Source of the DNA: Gammaproteobacteria bacterium
GTDB lineage: Bacteria; Pseudomonadota; Gammaproteobacteria; Steroidobacterales; Steroidobacteraceae
DNA: 64,000 bases
Assembly (NCBI GenBank): GCA_947452065.1
Contig: CANGBB010000002.1
Location: 248,001 to 312,000, forward strand
Reading direction: 5' to 3'
The position numbers and the translations under genes are program-made. The notes under the pieces are model-generated. The model searched no databases, was not told the origin of the DNA, and saw nothing but the letters and a program-made list of their open reading frames with translations. Positions 39,701 through 47,586 of this stretch are shown in pieces (the stretch's first letter is position 1; the number at the start of each line of letters is the position of its first letter).

Positions 39701-39851
39701 TGCTTGAACTGCTGCTGGAGCTTGAGATCGAGCTGCTGGAGGAGCTCGAGACGCTTGATGTCGGCGTGCTACCACCGCCGCCTCCGCCGCAGGCCGAGAG
39801 GCCAACTAACCCGGTCAATATCAGCGTCAGACCGGCCTTGCTACGCACCAT
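36741..39851 (-). CDS. Giant serine-rich lipoprotein with two Lcl_C (DUF1566) domains and a metallophosphatase domain
   Basis: A 1036-residue predicted lipoprotein; ATG at 39851, GGAG 5 bases before, overlapping another ATG at 39854. Signal and lipobox: VRSKAGLTLILTGLVGLSAC with Cys near residue 20. A poly-Ser linker fills about residues 30-105. Two DUF1566/Lcl_C modules follow (GLMWQQLDSGEIDFKNAAAYC.., then GLVWKKTKSPASYTWEGALAYV..WRLPNIREL). Then come a Ser stretch, an immunoglobulin-like segment, a fibronectin-III-like region (LSGLSSNTQYYYRV) and a calcineurin-like phosphatase: ADSHLDF, DLGDTFM, VNGNHEG, FTHNLVGG, FHGHDHLYAK. The function is probably cell-surface phosphoesterase; physiological substrate unknown. 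A GAGCTC hexamer run lies in the Ser-coding part. Confidence 0.88.
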   Translation of the reverse strand: MVRSKAGLTLILTGLVGLSACGGGGGGSTPTSSVSSSSSSSISSSSSSSSSSTSSSSSVSSSSSSSTSSSSSSSSSSTSSTSSSSSSSSSASSSSTSSSTSSSSQALPMKLPDTGQTGNFTSTPGEDSDTTINPPSYKDNGNGTITDNVTGLMWQQLDSGEIDFKNAAAYCTALRIGGYSDWRLPTAYEIFNINYFDTSHPALHPLFLVNKTPLVQTNPPYTDATYISGAYWWSSDSGASDTSSANATEWSSNAGGGIGNHLQNQLLDTGKGGKPTFFNARCVRNITTPVPLPAFRYIDNGDGTTTDNYTGLVWKKTKSPASYTWEGALAYVNSLNASGGFAGKSDWRLPNIRELFSLVDVKRFGPTLNTSAFTNLSDLPSYSTKTPGSTGSVGTFWSSTTQSADGTIAWDLHDIYNGLVSYTAKTSLEYVLVVRGPVSTGSGSSSSSSSSATGYTIGGSGTNAISGLTSGSLQLSLNGSETITINSGATSFAFTTRLANGATYAVTKVSDPSNLVCALSNATGTISSNNILNIQVSCAPFSPNIVLGGPTASSIVMNVYSATQGGSVTVSYGTSSGNYTRTSSASTLVADTALTIALSGLSSNTQYYYRVNLMSGTNVAAQSPEYRFRTARPKGSTFTFAIQADSHLDFLTDPDLFRQTLRNILTDAPDFLIDLGDTFMTEKWVTALDTINTSSPFNPATNQADVLARYKYELPYLGLVANSVPLFLVNGNHEGEAGYIANQSPNNTKPPPYTLPLWATSARRSYFASDLTNGSGFYSGDTSIDPVLNQQRGAYYSWEWGDALFVVLDPYWNSAKATNETNTAWNMSLGKAQYDWLTNVLSTTTAKYKFIFTHNLVGGNPTSGKEAIVPDPTSPGGLMRGGAEAAKYFEWGGKNSDLTDGFFTNGTNNHTGWAKPIHQLLVEKRVTAVFHGHDHLYAKQVLDGIIYQEVPQPSAKDTNSSFTAGNAKQGGYISPGLYGTVIRDNSGHLRVTVTPNGVTTEYVRSWLPTCTNPSFTQSCETAGHVNREIADSWTIQ
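39622..39650. repeat. Hexanucleotide tandem repeat (GAGCTC)n in the Ser-coding region
   Basis: About five uninterrupted units of GAGCTC. Each unit encodes two Ser residues on the minus strand, so slippage would change linker length without changing frame. It lies inside a larger AGC/TCG-type imperfect Ser tract. Confidence 0.85.
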
Positions 39852-39917
39852 CATGACTCCCTCGTTCAAGCAAGTTGAGCGGCTGCAAATCCAAAACGGT
39901 TTGGGCGAATCTTAACG

Positions 39918-39944
39918 CTTGTACAACGCGGCCGGGCGTACAAG
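39918..39944. promoter_or_regulatory. Inverted repeat in the divergent lipoprotein/HDOD intergenic region
   Basis: CTTGTAC (39918-39924), 13-base spacer, GTACAAG (39938-39944): perfect 7-bp arms. It lies about 67 bases upstream of the lipoprotein start and about 87 bases upstream of the HDOD gene, so it could serve either promoter. The regulator is unknown. Confidence 0.45.
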
Positions 39945-40030
39945 GTTTCCTGGGCTGCGGGGTTCAAGTCCCTCGAGTGGTCCATCGCTGATGCCCGCGG
40001 CGTCGAAGTTGGCTACTATTTAGTCACTCC

Positions 40031-40930
40031 ATGCAGACCACCGATTCACAGGTGCCGAACGCTGCGCCCACGGCCGGGGAGCTGAATGCTCAGCTGAGGC
40101 TCTTTTCTGAGCATCTCTCCCGGGTTGTCGGAGGCCCGCCGATCCAGTTGCCGAGCTATCCGGTGGTCGCGCTACAGGCGCAGCGCATCCTGATGGATCC
40201 CAACGCCGGGCTCGAGCGACTGCTGGGCGTTATCTCCAGCGAGCCCGTGTTTGCAGCGAAAATCGTCTCGATGGCCAATTCAGCCGCGCTCAGTCGTCCC
40301 GGGCAGCGTGTTGCAAGTCTGAGAGCCGCTGTCAGCCGTCTGGGATTCGACGCCCTGCGCACAGCAGCCGTCAGCTTTGCGTTATCGCAGCTGCGCAATG
40401 CTGCGGCTTATCGCGGCATTGCCCAACCAGTGAAGGAGCTATGCGAAACCGGGGTCGAGGTGGGTGTGCTGGGTTTTGTGCTGGCGCGCCACACGCGCGC
40501 TGCGTTGCCCGATACGGCGCTCCTCGCTGGTCTCGTGTCAGGCATGGGAAAGCTCTACATACTGACCCGGGCGGAGGAATTTCCGGTGTTGTTAGCCAAC
40601 TCCTGGACGCGCCGTGAACTCTTCCAGAGCTGGCATGCGCAGTTGGCCGGTCACGTGCTTGAGAACTGGCAAATGCCGCCGGAGATCATTGATGCCGTCG
40701 CGGGCATGGATCGTGCGGGCACCGAAACCAGAGAGGCCCCAAAGTTGGCTGATGTGCTGGCCTGCGCGCAGCTCATTCGCGAGATGCAGCAGCGGCCCGA
40801 TGAGCTCGCCTTGGCGCTCATCGCCAGTCAGGCGGCCCAGCGCCTGTTGCTGACGCCGGAAGTCTGTGACGGTCTGCTGGAAGAGTCCTTATCTGAGCGC
40901 GCACAGCTGGCCAGCGCGCTCACCTATTGA
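40031..40930 (+). CDS. HDOD-domain protein
   Basis: A 299-residue cytoplasmic protein. The HDOD region begins at about residue 40 (IQLPSYPVVALQAQRILMDPNAGLERLLGVISSEPVFAAKIVSMANSAAL). It continues through LRAAVSRLGFDALRTAAVSFALSQ and the later ALLAGLVSGMGKLYIL (HD-like core with the catalytic His-Asp lost, typical of HDOD). HDOD proteins act in signalling, often linked to c-di-GMP, motility or stress. It has no fused GGDEF/EAL domain. The genomic neighbourhood gives no clear target. Confidence 0.85.
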   Translation: MQTTDSQVPNAAPTAGELNAQLRLFSEHLSRVVGGPPIQLPSYPVVALQAQRILMDPNAGLERLLGVISSEPVFAAKIVSMANSAALSRPGQRVASLRAAVSRLGFDALRTAAVSFALSQLRNAAAYRGIAQPVKELCETGVEVGVLGFVLARHTRAALPDTALLAGLVSGMGKLYILTRAEEFPVLLANSWTRRELFQSWHAQLAGHVLENWQMPPEIIDAVAGMDRAGTETREAPKLADVLACAQLIREMQQRPDELALALIASQAAQRLLLTPEVCDGLLEESLSERAQLASALTY

Positions 40931-40969
40931 GCTGGTTGCGGCCATCTCCGGTACCATCGCGCCAGTTTG

Positions 40970-42403
40970 ATGCCTGAGGGTTCTCATTTGTCTCATCTGC
41001 GTCCTGCATCGCGCCGCGTGGCCCTGATCGTTGCCGCTGCATTTTTCATGCAGTTGCTCGATGGCGCGATCATGAATACTTCGCTGCCGCAGATGGCGGC
41101 ATCCTTCGGCGTGCTGCCGCTTGATCTGAGTGTCGGCATCACGTTGTACATGCTGAGCGCGGCGGCCTTCGTGCCGATCAGTGGCTGGCTGGCTGACCGG
41201 ATCGGGCCGCGTCGCGTTTTTCTTTGCGCAATCCTGGCGTTTACCGCCGCGTCACTGGCCTGCGGGCTGGCGCAGACACTGTTGCAGTTCGTGATCGCCC
41301 GCGCGCTGCAGGGCGTGGCCGGCGCCATGATGGTGCCGGTGGGGCGTCTGATTGTGCTGCGCGGGTCGGAGCGCAGTGAGCTGGTCTACGTCACGGCGCT
41401 GCTGACTTGGCCGGCGCTCTCAGCGCCCATCATCGGGCCGGCACTCGGTGGCTATCTCACGGCCTATCATTCATGGCGCTGGAATTTCTTCATCAACGTG
41501 CCGTTGGGGCTGCTCGGCCTGCTACTGGTGATGCGTTATGTACCGCTCAGCAAGGCTGAGCACCGACATCCGCTGGACTGGCGAGGGTTCATTCTCAGCG
41601 CGCTGGCCATGGTGCTGTTGCTCTATGGTCTGGAGCTGCTGTCACATCTGCACAGTGGCTGGCTCTGGCAGGACTGGGCGCAGCCGCTGGCGTTGATCGC
41701 CGCAGGTGCCATTGCGCTGGCATTGTCGATTCGTCACCTGCAGCGCAGTGAGCGTCCGCTCCTCGATCTGTCGGCGGCGAAAGTGCAGACCTTCCGTCTC
41801 GCGACACTCACAGCCGGTGTGGCTTACCGAATCGCCATACAGGCGACGCCGTTCCTACTGCCGCTGCTGTTCCAGTTGGGCTTTGGTCTCGACGCGTTGC
41901 AGGCCGGGAGTCTGTTGCTGCTGTACTTCGCGGGCAATATGGGCATGAAGCCCTTCACGACCGGCATTCTCCGTCGCTTCGGTTTCCGGCAGGTCATGAT
42001 TTACAACGGCGTTCTTTTGGGGTTGTCGGTGATCGTGTGCAGTGCGCTCAGTGCGCACATTTCTCACTGGATTCTCGCGCCGGTTCTGGTGCTGGCAGGT
42101 GCGACGCGCTCCATGCACATGACGGCGATGAACACGCTGGCGTTCGCGGACATCACGCCGCAGCAGAAGAGCACCTCCTCGACTCTGGTGGCGGTCATTG
42201 ATCAGTCAGCGGTGGTCATGGCCGTGGCGTTGAGCACACTGGTGCTGAACTTGGCGCTGATGAGCACGTCGGGGCCGCTCATCGGTGCGCGCGAACTGCA
42301 GATTGGTTTGGTCTGTGCGGGCCTGCTGGCCATGCTCGCGGCACCCGCCTATGCGCGGCTGCCGCGCAACGCTGGCGCCGAAGTCAGCGGACATCGGGGA
42401 TAG
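40970..42403 (+). CDS. MFS drug-efflux transporter, DHA2 family
   Basis: A 477-residue membrane protein with about 14 hydrophobic segments. N-terminal FFMQLLDGAIMNTSLPQMAASFG is the DHA2 motif (LDxTIVNVALP). WLADRIGPRRVF is MFS motif A, and LTWPALSAPIIGPALGGYL is the antiporter motif C. It probably exports drugs or toxic organic compounds by proton antiport. The ATG at 40970 was taken; a TTG at 40988 with GAGGG upstream is a credible alternative. It overlaps the hydrolase start by 1 base (tag/gtg), giving coupled translation. Confidence 0.9.
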   Translation: MPEGSHLSHLRPASRRVALIVAAAFFMQLLDGAIMNTSLPQMAASFGVLPLDLSVGITLYMLSAAAFVPISGWLADRIGPRRVFLCAILAFTAASLACGLAQTLLQFVIARALQGVAGAMMVPVGRLIVLRGSERSELVYVTALLTWPALSAPIIGPALGGYLTAYHSWRWNFFINVPLGLLGLLLVMRYVPLSKAEHRHPLDWRGFILSALAMVLLLYGLELLSHLHSGWLWQDWAQPLALIAAGAIALALSIRHLQRSERPLLDLSAAKVQTFRLATLTAGVAYRIAIQATPFLLPLLFQLGFGLDALQAGSLLLLYFAGNMGMKPFTTGILRRFGFRQVMIYNGVLLGLSVIVCSALSAHISHWILAPVLVLAGATRSMHMTAMNTLAFADITPQQKSTSSTLVAVIDQSAVVMAVALSTLVLNLALMSTSGPLIGARELQIGLVCAGLLAMLAAPAYARLPRNAGAEVSGHRG

Positions 42404-43266
42404 TGGTGGAGCCCGCCGTTCAGACGCTGTGGTCCCAGGGCCTGCGGCTGAACTATGTTGACTGGGGTAATCCGGCGGCACCAACGCTGCTGCTCGTTCA
42501 CGGCGGCGAAGACCATTGCCGCAGTTGGGATTGGATCGCGCAGCGCTTTCGTAGTGACTGGCATGTGGTGGCGCTGGACCTGCGCGGTCATGGCGACAGC
42601 GACTGGTCTAACAGTGGCGACTATTCCATCGCCGGTTATCTCTCCGATGTCGCGACGATGGTCGAACATCTGGGGCCGCTGACGCTGGTTGGTCATTCGC
42701 TGGGAGGCATTGTTGGTCTCCGTTACGCCGGCCTGTTTCCGGAGCAGGTGCGTAGTGTGGTGTCCATCGAGGGCGTCGGTCATTCCCCGCAGGTGCTGCA
42801 AAAGCGCCATGCGCTCAGCACTGCCGACGCGCTCCGTCACTGGCTGGCCGAGCGCAACCGTCTGGGGGCGCGCAATGAACGCACGCTGTCTTCGCTGCAG
42901 TTGGCGTGCGATCGCTTGCATGCTCGCAACCCATACCTCACCAAGGATCAGGCCTGGCATCTGACTCGTCACGCGGTGCGTATGCGGGCCGATGGCCGCC
43001 TGAGCTGGAAGTTCGATTATCGGGTGCGTGCCCGTGTGCCCTATGACCTGTCGCTGGAGGAGGTGACCAGCCTGTGGGCGCGGATTACCTGCCCGACGCT
43101 GCTGATCTGGGGTACGCGCTCGCCGCTGACCAATCCGGCGGAAGACGGTCGGTTGAGTCATTTTCGCCATGCGCGTATCGAGTCTGTGGAGGGGGCCGGG
43201 CATTGGGTGCAGCATGAGCGCCTGGATACGGTGTCAGGCCTGCTGGCGGCGCATCTGGCGCTCTGA
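42403..43266 (+). CDS. Alpha/beta-fold hydrolase
   Basis: A 287-residue protein, GTG start overlapping the MFS stop. Oxyanion region LLLVHGGEDHCRSWDW; VVALDLRGHGDS; nucleophile elbow LVGHSLGGIVGL with Ser near residue 97; catalytic His in VEGAGHWVQHERLD near residue 266. The usual acid-bearing loop after strand beta-7 reads LLIWGTRSPLTNP, where Asp is replaced by Ser, so the acid may come from another strand. Substrate unknown; co-transcription with an efflux pump suggests detoxification. Confidence 0.85.
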   Translation: MVEPAVQTLWSQGLRLNYVDWGNPAAPTLLLVHGGEDHCRSWDWIAQRFRSDWHVVALDLRGHGDSDWSNSGDYSIAGYLSDVATMVEHLGPLTLVGHSLGGIVGLRYAGLFPEQVRSVVSIEGVGHSPQVLQKRHALSTADALRHWLAERNRLGARNERTLSSLQLACDRLHARNPYLTKDQAWHLTRHAVRMRADGRLSWKFDYRVRARVPYDLSLEEVTSLWARITCPTLLIWGTRSPLTNPAEDGRLSHFRHARIESVEGAGHWVQHERLDTVSGLLAAHLAL

Positions 43267-43296
43267 CGGAGGCTTCCGTCCCGTAGTGACACACCG

Positions 43297-44361
43297 ATGA
43301 CATTCGGCCTGGGGGCCGCCGCTAGGCTTCCGGCCGTGTCACTGCGCCAGCTCCATATCCTGCATTCCAATGAGGCCCTGCCGACCCTGCCCGATGCCTT
43401 CGCGGCGGTAGCGCAGAGCGGTGAGGCATTGGTGCTCCATACCTGTCAGCGCATCGTGGTGCTGGGTTGTCTGGCCGAGACCGTGCAGTCATTGCGCGCG
43501 CAGCTTCCGGCCGAGGTGCATTGCGAGCTGCACGAGGGCGCCGCCGCTTATGAGTTGCTGCTGCGCCTCGCCTGTGGACTGGAGAGTCGGCTGGCCGGCG
43601 AGACCGAAGTCTTCGGTCAGTTCAAACAGTGCTGGCTGGATTTCTCTGCGAGCCGCTCAGAGCTGGCGAGCCATGTCTCGGGTCTGATGCAGACGCTGTT
43701 TCGCGATGTCAAAGAGATTCGCTCCCGCTATCTAACGGGAACAGGTAGCGCTTCATACGGTTCACTGGTGCGCCGCGTGCTCGCGGCTCCGACAAGTCTT
43801 GCAGCGATGGACTCTGACACCGCGCCGGTGCTGCTGGTTGGTGCGGGACAACTGGCCCAGTCCGTTGCGCCGTGGCTGAAGGGCTCAGAACTTTGGCTCT
43901 GGAACCGCAGTGCTGAACGTGCGGAGGCACTGGCTACTGAACTGCGCCGTCGTGATGGGCAGCGAGTGGTACGCGTGCTGCCATCCACGTTCGAGGCGGA
44001 ACTGGCCGCTTGGCGTTCAGCCCGCGACGTGGTTGTCTGTGTCCCGCCGGACCGCACGCGCGATCCGGATCGTGTGGCGGCGTGGAGTCATCCGCGCGGC
44101 GAGCGTGGCCAACTGGTTCATCTGGGCTTCAGTGATCTTCCGGCGAACGATCAGGACTCGGCTGCCTGGCGTGCGGTGGATCCTCTGCTGCATCTGGGGC
44201 ATCTGTTCGAGATGCTGCGCGCGAGCAATGAACAGCGTGCGGCGCAGCTCGATCAGGCGCGCCGCGCCTGTGCCGACAAGGCGTTGCAGGCACTGGCCCC
44301 GCGGCCGGCGGTTATCGCTGGCATGAGCGGCCGCAGCGCCGGCTCGCGTTCGCATTCCTGA
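43297..44361 (+). CDS. hemA: Compact glutamyl-tRNA reductase-like protein
   Basis: Predicted first committed enzyme of C5-pathway heme synthesis, reducing glutamyl-tRNA to glutamate-1-semialdehyde. The product is 354 residues, against about 410-430 for standard GluTR. The N-terminal catalytic domain is shortened. The catalytic Cys lies in VLHTCQRIVVL (STCNR in standard enzymes). ACGLESRLAGETEVFGQFKQ corresponds to the conserved GLDSLVLGEPQILGQVK. The NADPH domain has VLLVGAGQLAQSVAPWL. The C-terminal dimerisation helices are much reduced. A GTG at 43336 is a possible alternative start. It is directly followed by hemC. Divergence makes its activity worth testing. Confidence 0.7.
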   Translation: MTFGLGAAARLPAVSLRQLHILHSNEALPTLPDAFAAVAQSGEALVLHTCQRIVVLGCLAETVQSLRAQLPAEVHCELHEGAAAYELLLRLACGLESRLAGETEVFGQFKQCWLDFSASRSELASHVSGLMQTLFRDVKEIRSRYLTGTGSASYGSLVRRVLAAPTSLAAMDSDTAPVLLVGAGQLAQSVAPWLKGSELWLWNRSAERAEALATELRRRDGQRVVRVLPSTFEAELAAWRSARDVVVCVPPDRTRDPDRVAAWSHPRGERGQLVHLGFSDLPANDQDSAAWRAVDPLLHLGHLFEMLRASNEQRAAQLDQARRACADKALQALAPRPAVIAGMSGRSAGSRSHS

Positions 44362-44365
44362 CACG

Positions 44366-45907
44366 ATGGCCTCTCGCCTGTTAAGGCTGGGAACGCGGCG
44401 CTCGGCGCTGGCGCGTGCTCAAAGCGCTCAAGTTGCAAGACGCCTCGAACAGTTGCATCCCGGTCTGACCGTCGAGCTGGTGGGTATCGACACCCGCGGC
44501 GATCGCATTCTCGACAAACCCTTATCCAAGATCGAGGGCAAGGAATTCTTCACCGCTGAGATCGACGCGGCGCTGCTGCGCAATGAGGTCGATTTCACGG
44601 TGCATTCGTATAAGGATCTGAGTCTCGATCGTCCGCCTGAACTGGTGCAAGCGGCCATTCCGCGGCGCGAGAATCCACGCGACATCGTGCTGTTCGCAGC
44701 CGATGTGCCCGAGCGTTTGCGTGCGGGCGAGGTGCTGCGCATCGGCACATCGTCACCGCGCCGTGCTGCTTTCCTGCCTGAGTTCCTGCGGCGCGCGTTG
44801 CCCGGTGGCGGGGCGCGCGTTGAACTGGCTGAGCTGCGTGGCAACGTCGACAGTCGGCTGCGCCGCCTTCGCGAGCCGCGCGGTTCAGAGCGTCAGCTGG
44901 ATGGCGTGGTGCTGGCTCTGGCCGGCCTGTCGCGATTGTGGCTGGATGAAGCCAGCGGTCGCGCACTGCTGACTGAATTGCTGGCGGGCTTGCCGCGTAT
45001 GGTGGTGCCGCTCACAGCCTGTCCCGCCGCACCGGCGCAGGGTGCGCTGGGAATCGAATGCCGCGCCAATGATGCTGAAGTACGCGCCTTGCTCGCAGCG
45101 CTGGATGATGCGCCGACCCGGCGTGCCGTAGCCGCTGAGCGCATGATGTTGGCGGCGCGTGGCGGCGGCTGTCATCAGCAGTTTGGTGCCACCCAGCTGC
45201 ATGTGCCTGGCTTGGGCGATTTGCTGCGCTGGCGCGAAGCCGGCGCTGGCGAGGCCTCGCAGCTGACATGGGCGCCCGAGTCGCCACTGCCCCTCGTGGG
45301 CGTGGTGCGAGCCGCCTGGGATGGTAGTGAAGCAGCGGCCCCGGTGCCGCAGCCGCTGGCGGATGCGCCGCGGCGCACGGCCGCTGCGCTGGCCGAGGCG
45401 CGCGCAGCCTTCATCACGCATCGGCATGCGCTACCGGCCTACGACTCCGCGCTGGATGCCGTTGCTGTCAACCGCTGTGCGCACCTGTGGGTGCCCGGTA
45501 CGCGGACCTGGTTTGAGCTGGCGCGTCGCGGTGTCTGGATCGAAGGCTGTGCCGAGGGACTGGGTTTCGATACTCTGGGGGACACGTTAGCGGTACCCTT
45601 GCTGCAGCTGCCGTCGCTGTCGGAGTGGCTGGTGCTGACTCATGAAGCGGCTGTTGCGGGTTGGAGCGGCTGCCGCGCACTGGCTACCTACCGGAGCGAT
45701 GGCGGGGAAGAGGGGCCCACCGCAGAGGTCTCGCATGTCTTTTGGCACAGCGCGGCGCAGTTCGCGCGCTGGCAGGCCGTGACCGGCACGGATGTGCAGC
45801 ATGCCTGTGCCGCTGGTCGCACAGCGGAGCGGCTGCGTGCGGCGGGCGTCGCGCGATTGACGGTGTTTCCATCGGTGAACGAATGGCGGCAATGGCTTAG
45901 ACAGTGA
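44366..45907 (+). CDS. hemC: Hydroxymethylbilane synthase with a HemD-like C-terminal extension
   Basis: A 513-residue protein. Residues 1-300 are HemC: LRLGTRRSALARAQSAQVA, catalytic Asp in FTVHSYKDLSLD near residue 79, GTSSPRRAAFL, LRGNVDSRLRRL, and the cofactor-attaching Cys in ARGGGCHQQFGA near residue 271. Ordinary HemC is about 310 residues. The extra 200 or so residues (THRHALPAYDSALDAV..., GTRTWFELARRGVWIEGCAEGLGFD, HVFWHSAAQFARW, ACAAGRTAERLRAAGVARLTVFPSVNEW) resemble uroporphyrinogen-III synthase (HemD), especially its C-terminal lobe. It may be a fused HemC-HemD enzyme. No separate hemD is in the window. Confidence 0.88.
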   Translation: MASRLLRLGTRRSALARAQSAQVARRLEQLHPGLTVELVGIDTRGDRILDKPLSKIEGKEFFTAEIDAALLRNEVDFTVHSYKDLSLDRPPELVQAAIPRRENPRDIVLFAADVPERLRAGEVLRIGTSSPRRAAFLPEFLRRALPGGGARVELAELRGNVDSRLRRLREPRGSERQLDGVVLALAGLSRLWLDEASGRALLTELLAGLPRMVVPLTACPAAPAQGALGIECRANDAEVRALLAALDDAPTRRAVAAERMMLAARGGGCHQQFGATQLHVPGLGDLLRWREAGAGEASQLTWAPESPLPLVGVVRAAWDGSEAAAPVPQPLADAPRRTAAALAEARAAFITHRHALPAYDSALDAVAVNRCAHLWVPGTRTWFELARRGVWIEGCAEGLGFDTLGDTLAVPLLQLPSLSEWLVLTHEAAVAGWSGCRALATYRSDGGEEGPTAEVSHVFWHSAAQFARWQAVTGTDVQHACAAGRTAERLRAAGVARLTVFPSVNEWRQWLRQ

Positions 45908-46869
45908 ACGTACGAAGCGGTCAGGGAAGTCTGAGCGTGTTGCCTGAACGGCGTGCGCGCTGGATCGCCGTCATCGTGGCGTTATGGCTGGTTCTGTTGC
46001 TGGCGCTGGCGGCCTGGTGGTCGACGCTGGTCTACCGTCAGGCCCAGCGCATTGCCGAACTCGAATCTTTGGTGGGACAGAGTGCGGGTATCACGGATGC
46101 GCAGTGGGACCGCACCCGTTTGATGTTGGTGGGCGAGGGCTCGCTCTTCATGGCGATGCTGCTCGCGCTGTCCGCTGCACTGGCGTGGTTGTATTGGCGC
46201 GAGAACCGCCGCGCGCGTGGCATGCAGGCTTTCTTTGCCAGCGTCACGCATGAATTGCGCACTCCGCTAACAAGTATCCGTTTGCAGGCCGAGGCCATCG
46301 CAGAGGGCGATCAGCGCGCCGAGCTGGCGCGTCGCCTGCTCGAGGATTCCCATCGTCTGGAATCGCAGATCGACCGGACGCTGGAACTGGCGCGCATCGA
46401 AGGGGGCGGCCCGCTGGCTGAACAGGCCATCCCGCTGCGCGGCTGGCTGGAGCATTGCGTCGCCCGCTGTATTGAGGCCCATGGTGATGCACTGCAGGTA
46501 CAGATCGACGTGGCGCCACATCTCCCAGCGATTCTGGCTGATGCCGGCGCGGTGCAGATGATCCTGCGCAATCTGCTGGAGAACACGGTGCGACATGGCG
46601 GCGTCCGCCCGGCTACGGTGCATATCGTCGCGCGAGCCGGTGAGGGCGGCGTAGTCATCGAGTACCGCGACGACGGGCGCGGTGTGCAGGGCGATATGCG
46701 CGAACTCGGAACATTGTTCGGTCGCGGTGGCGACTCGCGTGGTACCGGCGTCGGCTTGTATCTGGTGCGTGCACTGATGCGCCGCATGGGCGGCCGTGTA
46801 CGTTTTCTCAGTGGCGGCGCGTCCGGTGGCTTTCAGGTGCTGCTGCAGTTCGCGGTGGCGGCTGAGTAG
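45904..46869 (+). CDS. Sensor histidine kinase
   Basis: A 321-residue inner-membrane kinase, GTG overlapping the hemC stop. Two transmembrane segments (WIAVIVALWLVLLLALAAWW near residue 20, and SLFMAMLLALSAALAWLYW near 80) flank a small periplasmic region of about 40 residues. The DHp domain has the phospho-His in FASVTHELRTPLTSIRLQ near residue 118. The ATPase domain has N box NLLENTVRHGG, G1 YRDDGRGV, and G2 GTGVGLYLVRALM. The compact sensor and its place between hemC and hemE suggest sensing of heme, a porphyrin precursor or redox state; inferred from context only. Confidence 0.93.
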   Translation: MNVRSGQGSLSVLPERRARWIAVIVALWLVLLLALAAWWSTLVYRQAQRIAELESLVGQSAGITDAQWDRTRLMLVGEGSLFMAMLLALSAALAWLYWRENRRARGMQAFFASVTHELRTPLTSIRLQAEAIAEGDQRAELARRLLEDSHRLESQIDRTLELARIEGGGPLAEQAIPLRGWLEHCVARCIEAHGDALQVQIDVAPHLPAILADAGAVQMILRNLLENTVRHGGVRPATVHIVARAGEGGVVIEYRDDGRGVQGDMRELGTLFGRGGDSRGTGVGLYLVRALMRRMGGRVRFLSGGASGGFQVLLQFAVAAE

Positions 46870-46875
46870 TTGCGC

Positions 46876-47586
46876 ATGACGGGTGCGCGCATTCTGGTGG
46901 TCGAAGATGAGCGCAATGTCGCCGAGACGTTGATCGAGCGCTTGCGCGCCGCTGGCTACGAGGTGCAGCACGCCCCCACGGCTGCAGTGGCACGCGAATT
47001 GGCTGCCGTACAGCCCTTTCACCTGATGCTGGTGGATGTCGGTCTTCCCGACGGCAACGGCTTTGAGCTCGCGCCCCAGCTGCGCGCGTTGCTGCCGCGT
47101 GCCGCGCTGCTATTCCTGACCGCGCACGGCAACCCGGAGGATCGCGTCCGTGGGCTGGAACTGGGTGCCGATGATTATCTGACCAAGCCTTTTCATTTCC
47201 GCGAGCTGTTGCTGCGTCTGCAGAACTGTCTCAAGCGGGCCGCGGAGCTTGCCGACGTGCCCGGCGAGATGCGCGGCGTGCAGCGCATCGGTCGCGCGCG
47301 CGTCGACTTCGAGCGCTACGCCGCCGAGGTGGACGGCCGCTGGCAGCCCCTGACGCACAAGGAGTGCGCGGTGCTGCGGCTTCTGGCCAGCCGCGCCGGC
47401 AAGGCGGTGAGCCGTGACGAGATTCTGGACCGTGCCTGGTCGGCGGATGAATTTCCGACCTCGCGCACCGTAGACAATTTCATCGTGCGGCTGCGCAAGC
47501 TGGTCGAGCCGGACGCGAATGAGCCGCAGGTGATTCGCAGCATCCGCGGTGTGGGCTATCTGCTGACGGAAACAAATCGTGAATGA
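46876..47586 (+). CDS. OmpR-family response regulator
   Basis: A 236-residue regulator 6 bases after the kinase. Receiver domain: ILVVEDERNVAETLIERL, phospho-Asp in LMLVDVGLPDGNGFEL near residue 52, Thr in LLFLTAHG, Lys in DDYLTKPFHFRELLLRL. C-terminal winged-helix DNA-binding domain: LTHKECAVLRLLASRAGKAVSRDEILDRAW...SRTVDNFIVRLRKLVE..IRSIRGVGYLL. It pairs with the preceding kinase. A TTG 6 bases upstream is in frame; the ATG was preferred. Its stop overlaps hemE by 8 bases, so the system is part of the heme operon. Confidence 0.95.
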   Translation: MTGARILVVEDERNVAETLIERLRAAGYEVQHAPTAAVARELAAVQPFHLMLVDVGLPDGNGFELAPQLRALLPRAALLFLTAHGNPEDRVRGLELGADDYLTKPFHFRELLLRLQNCLKRAAELADVPGEMRGVQRIGRARVDFERYAAEVDGRWQPLTHKECAVLRLLASRAGKAVSRDEILDRAWSADEFPTSRTVDNFIVRLRKLVEPDANEPQVIRSIRGVGYLLTETNRE

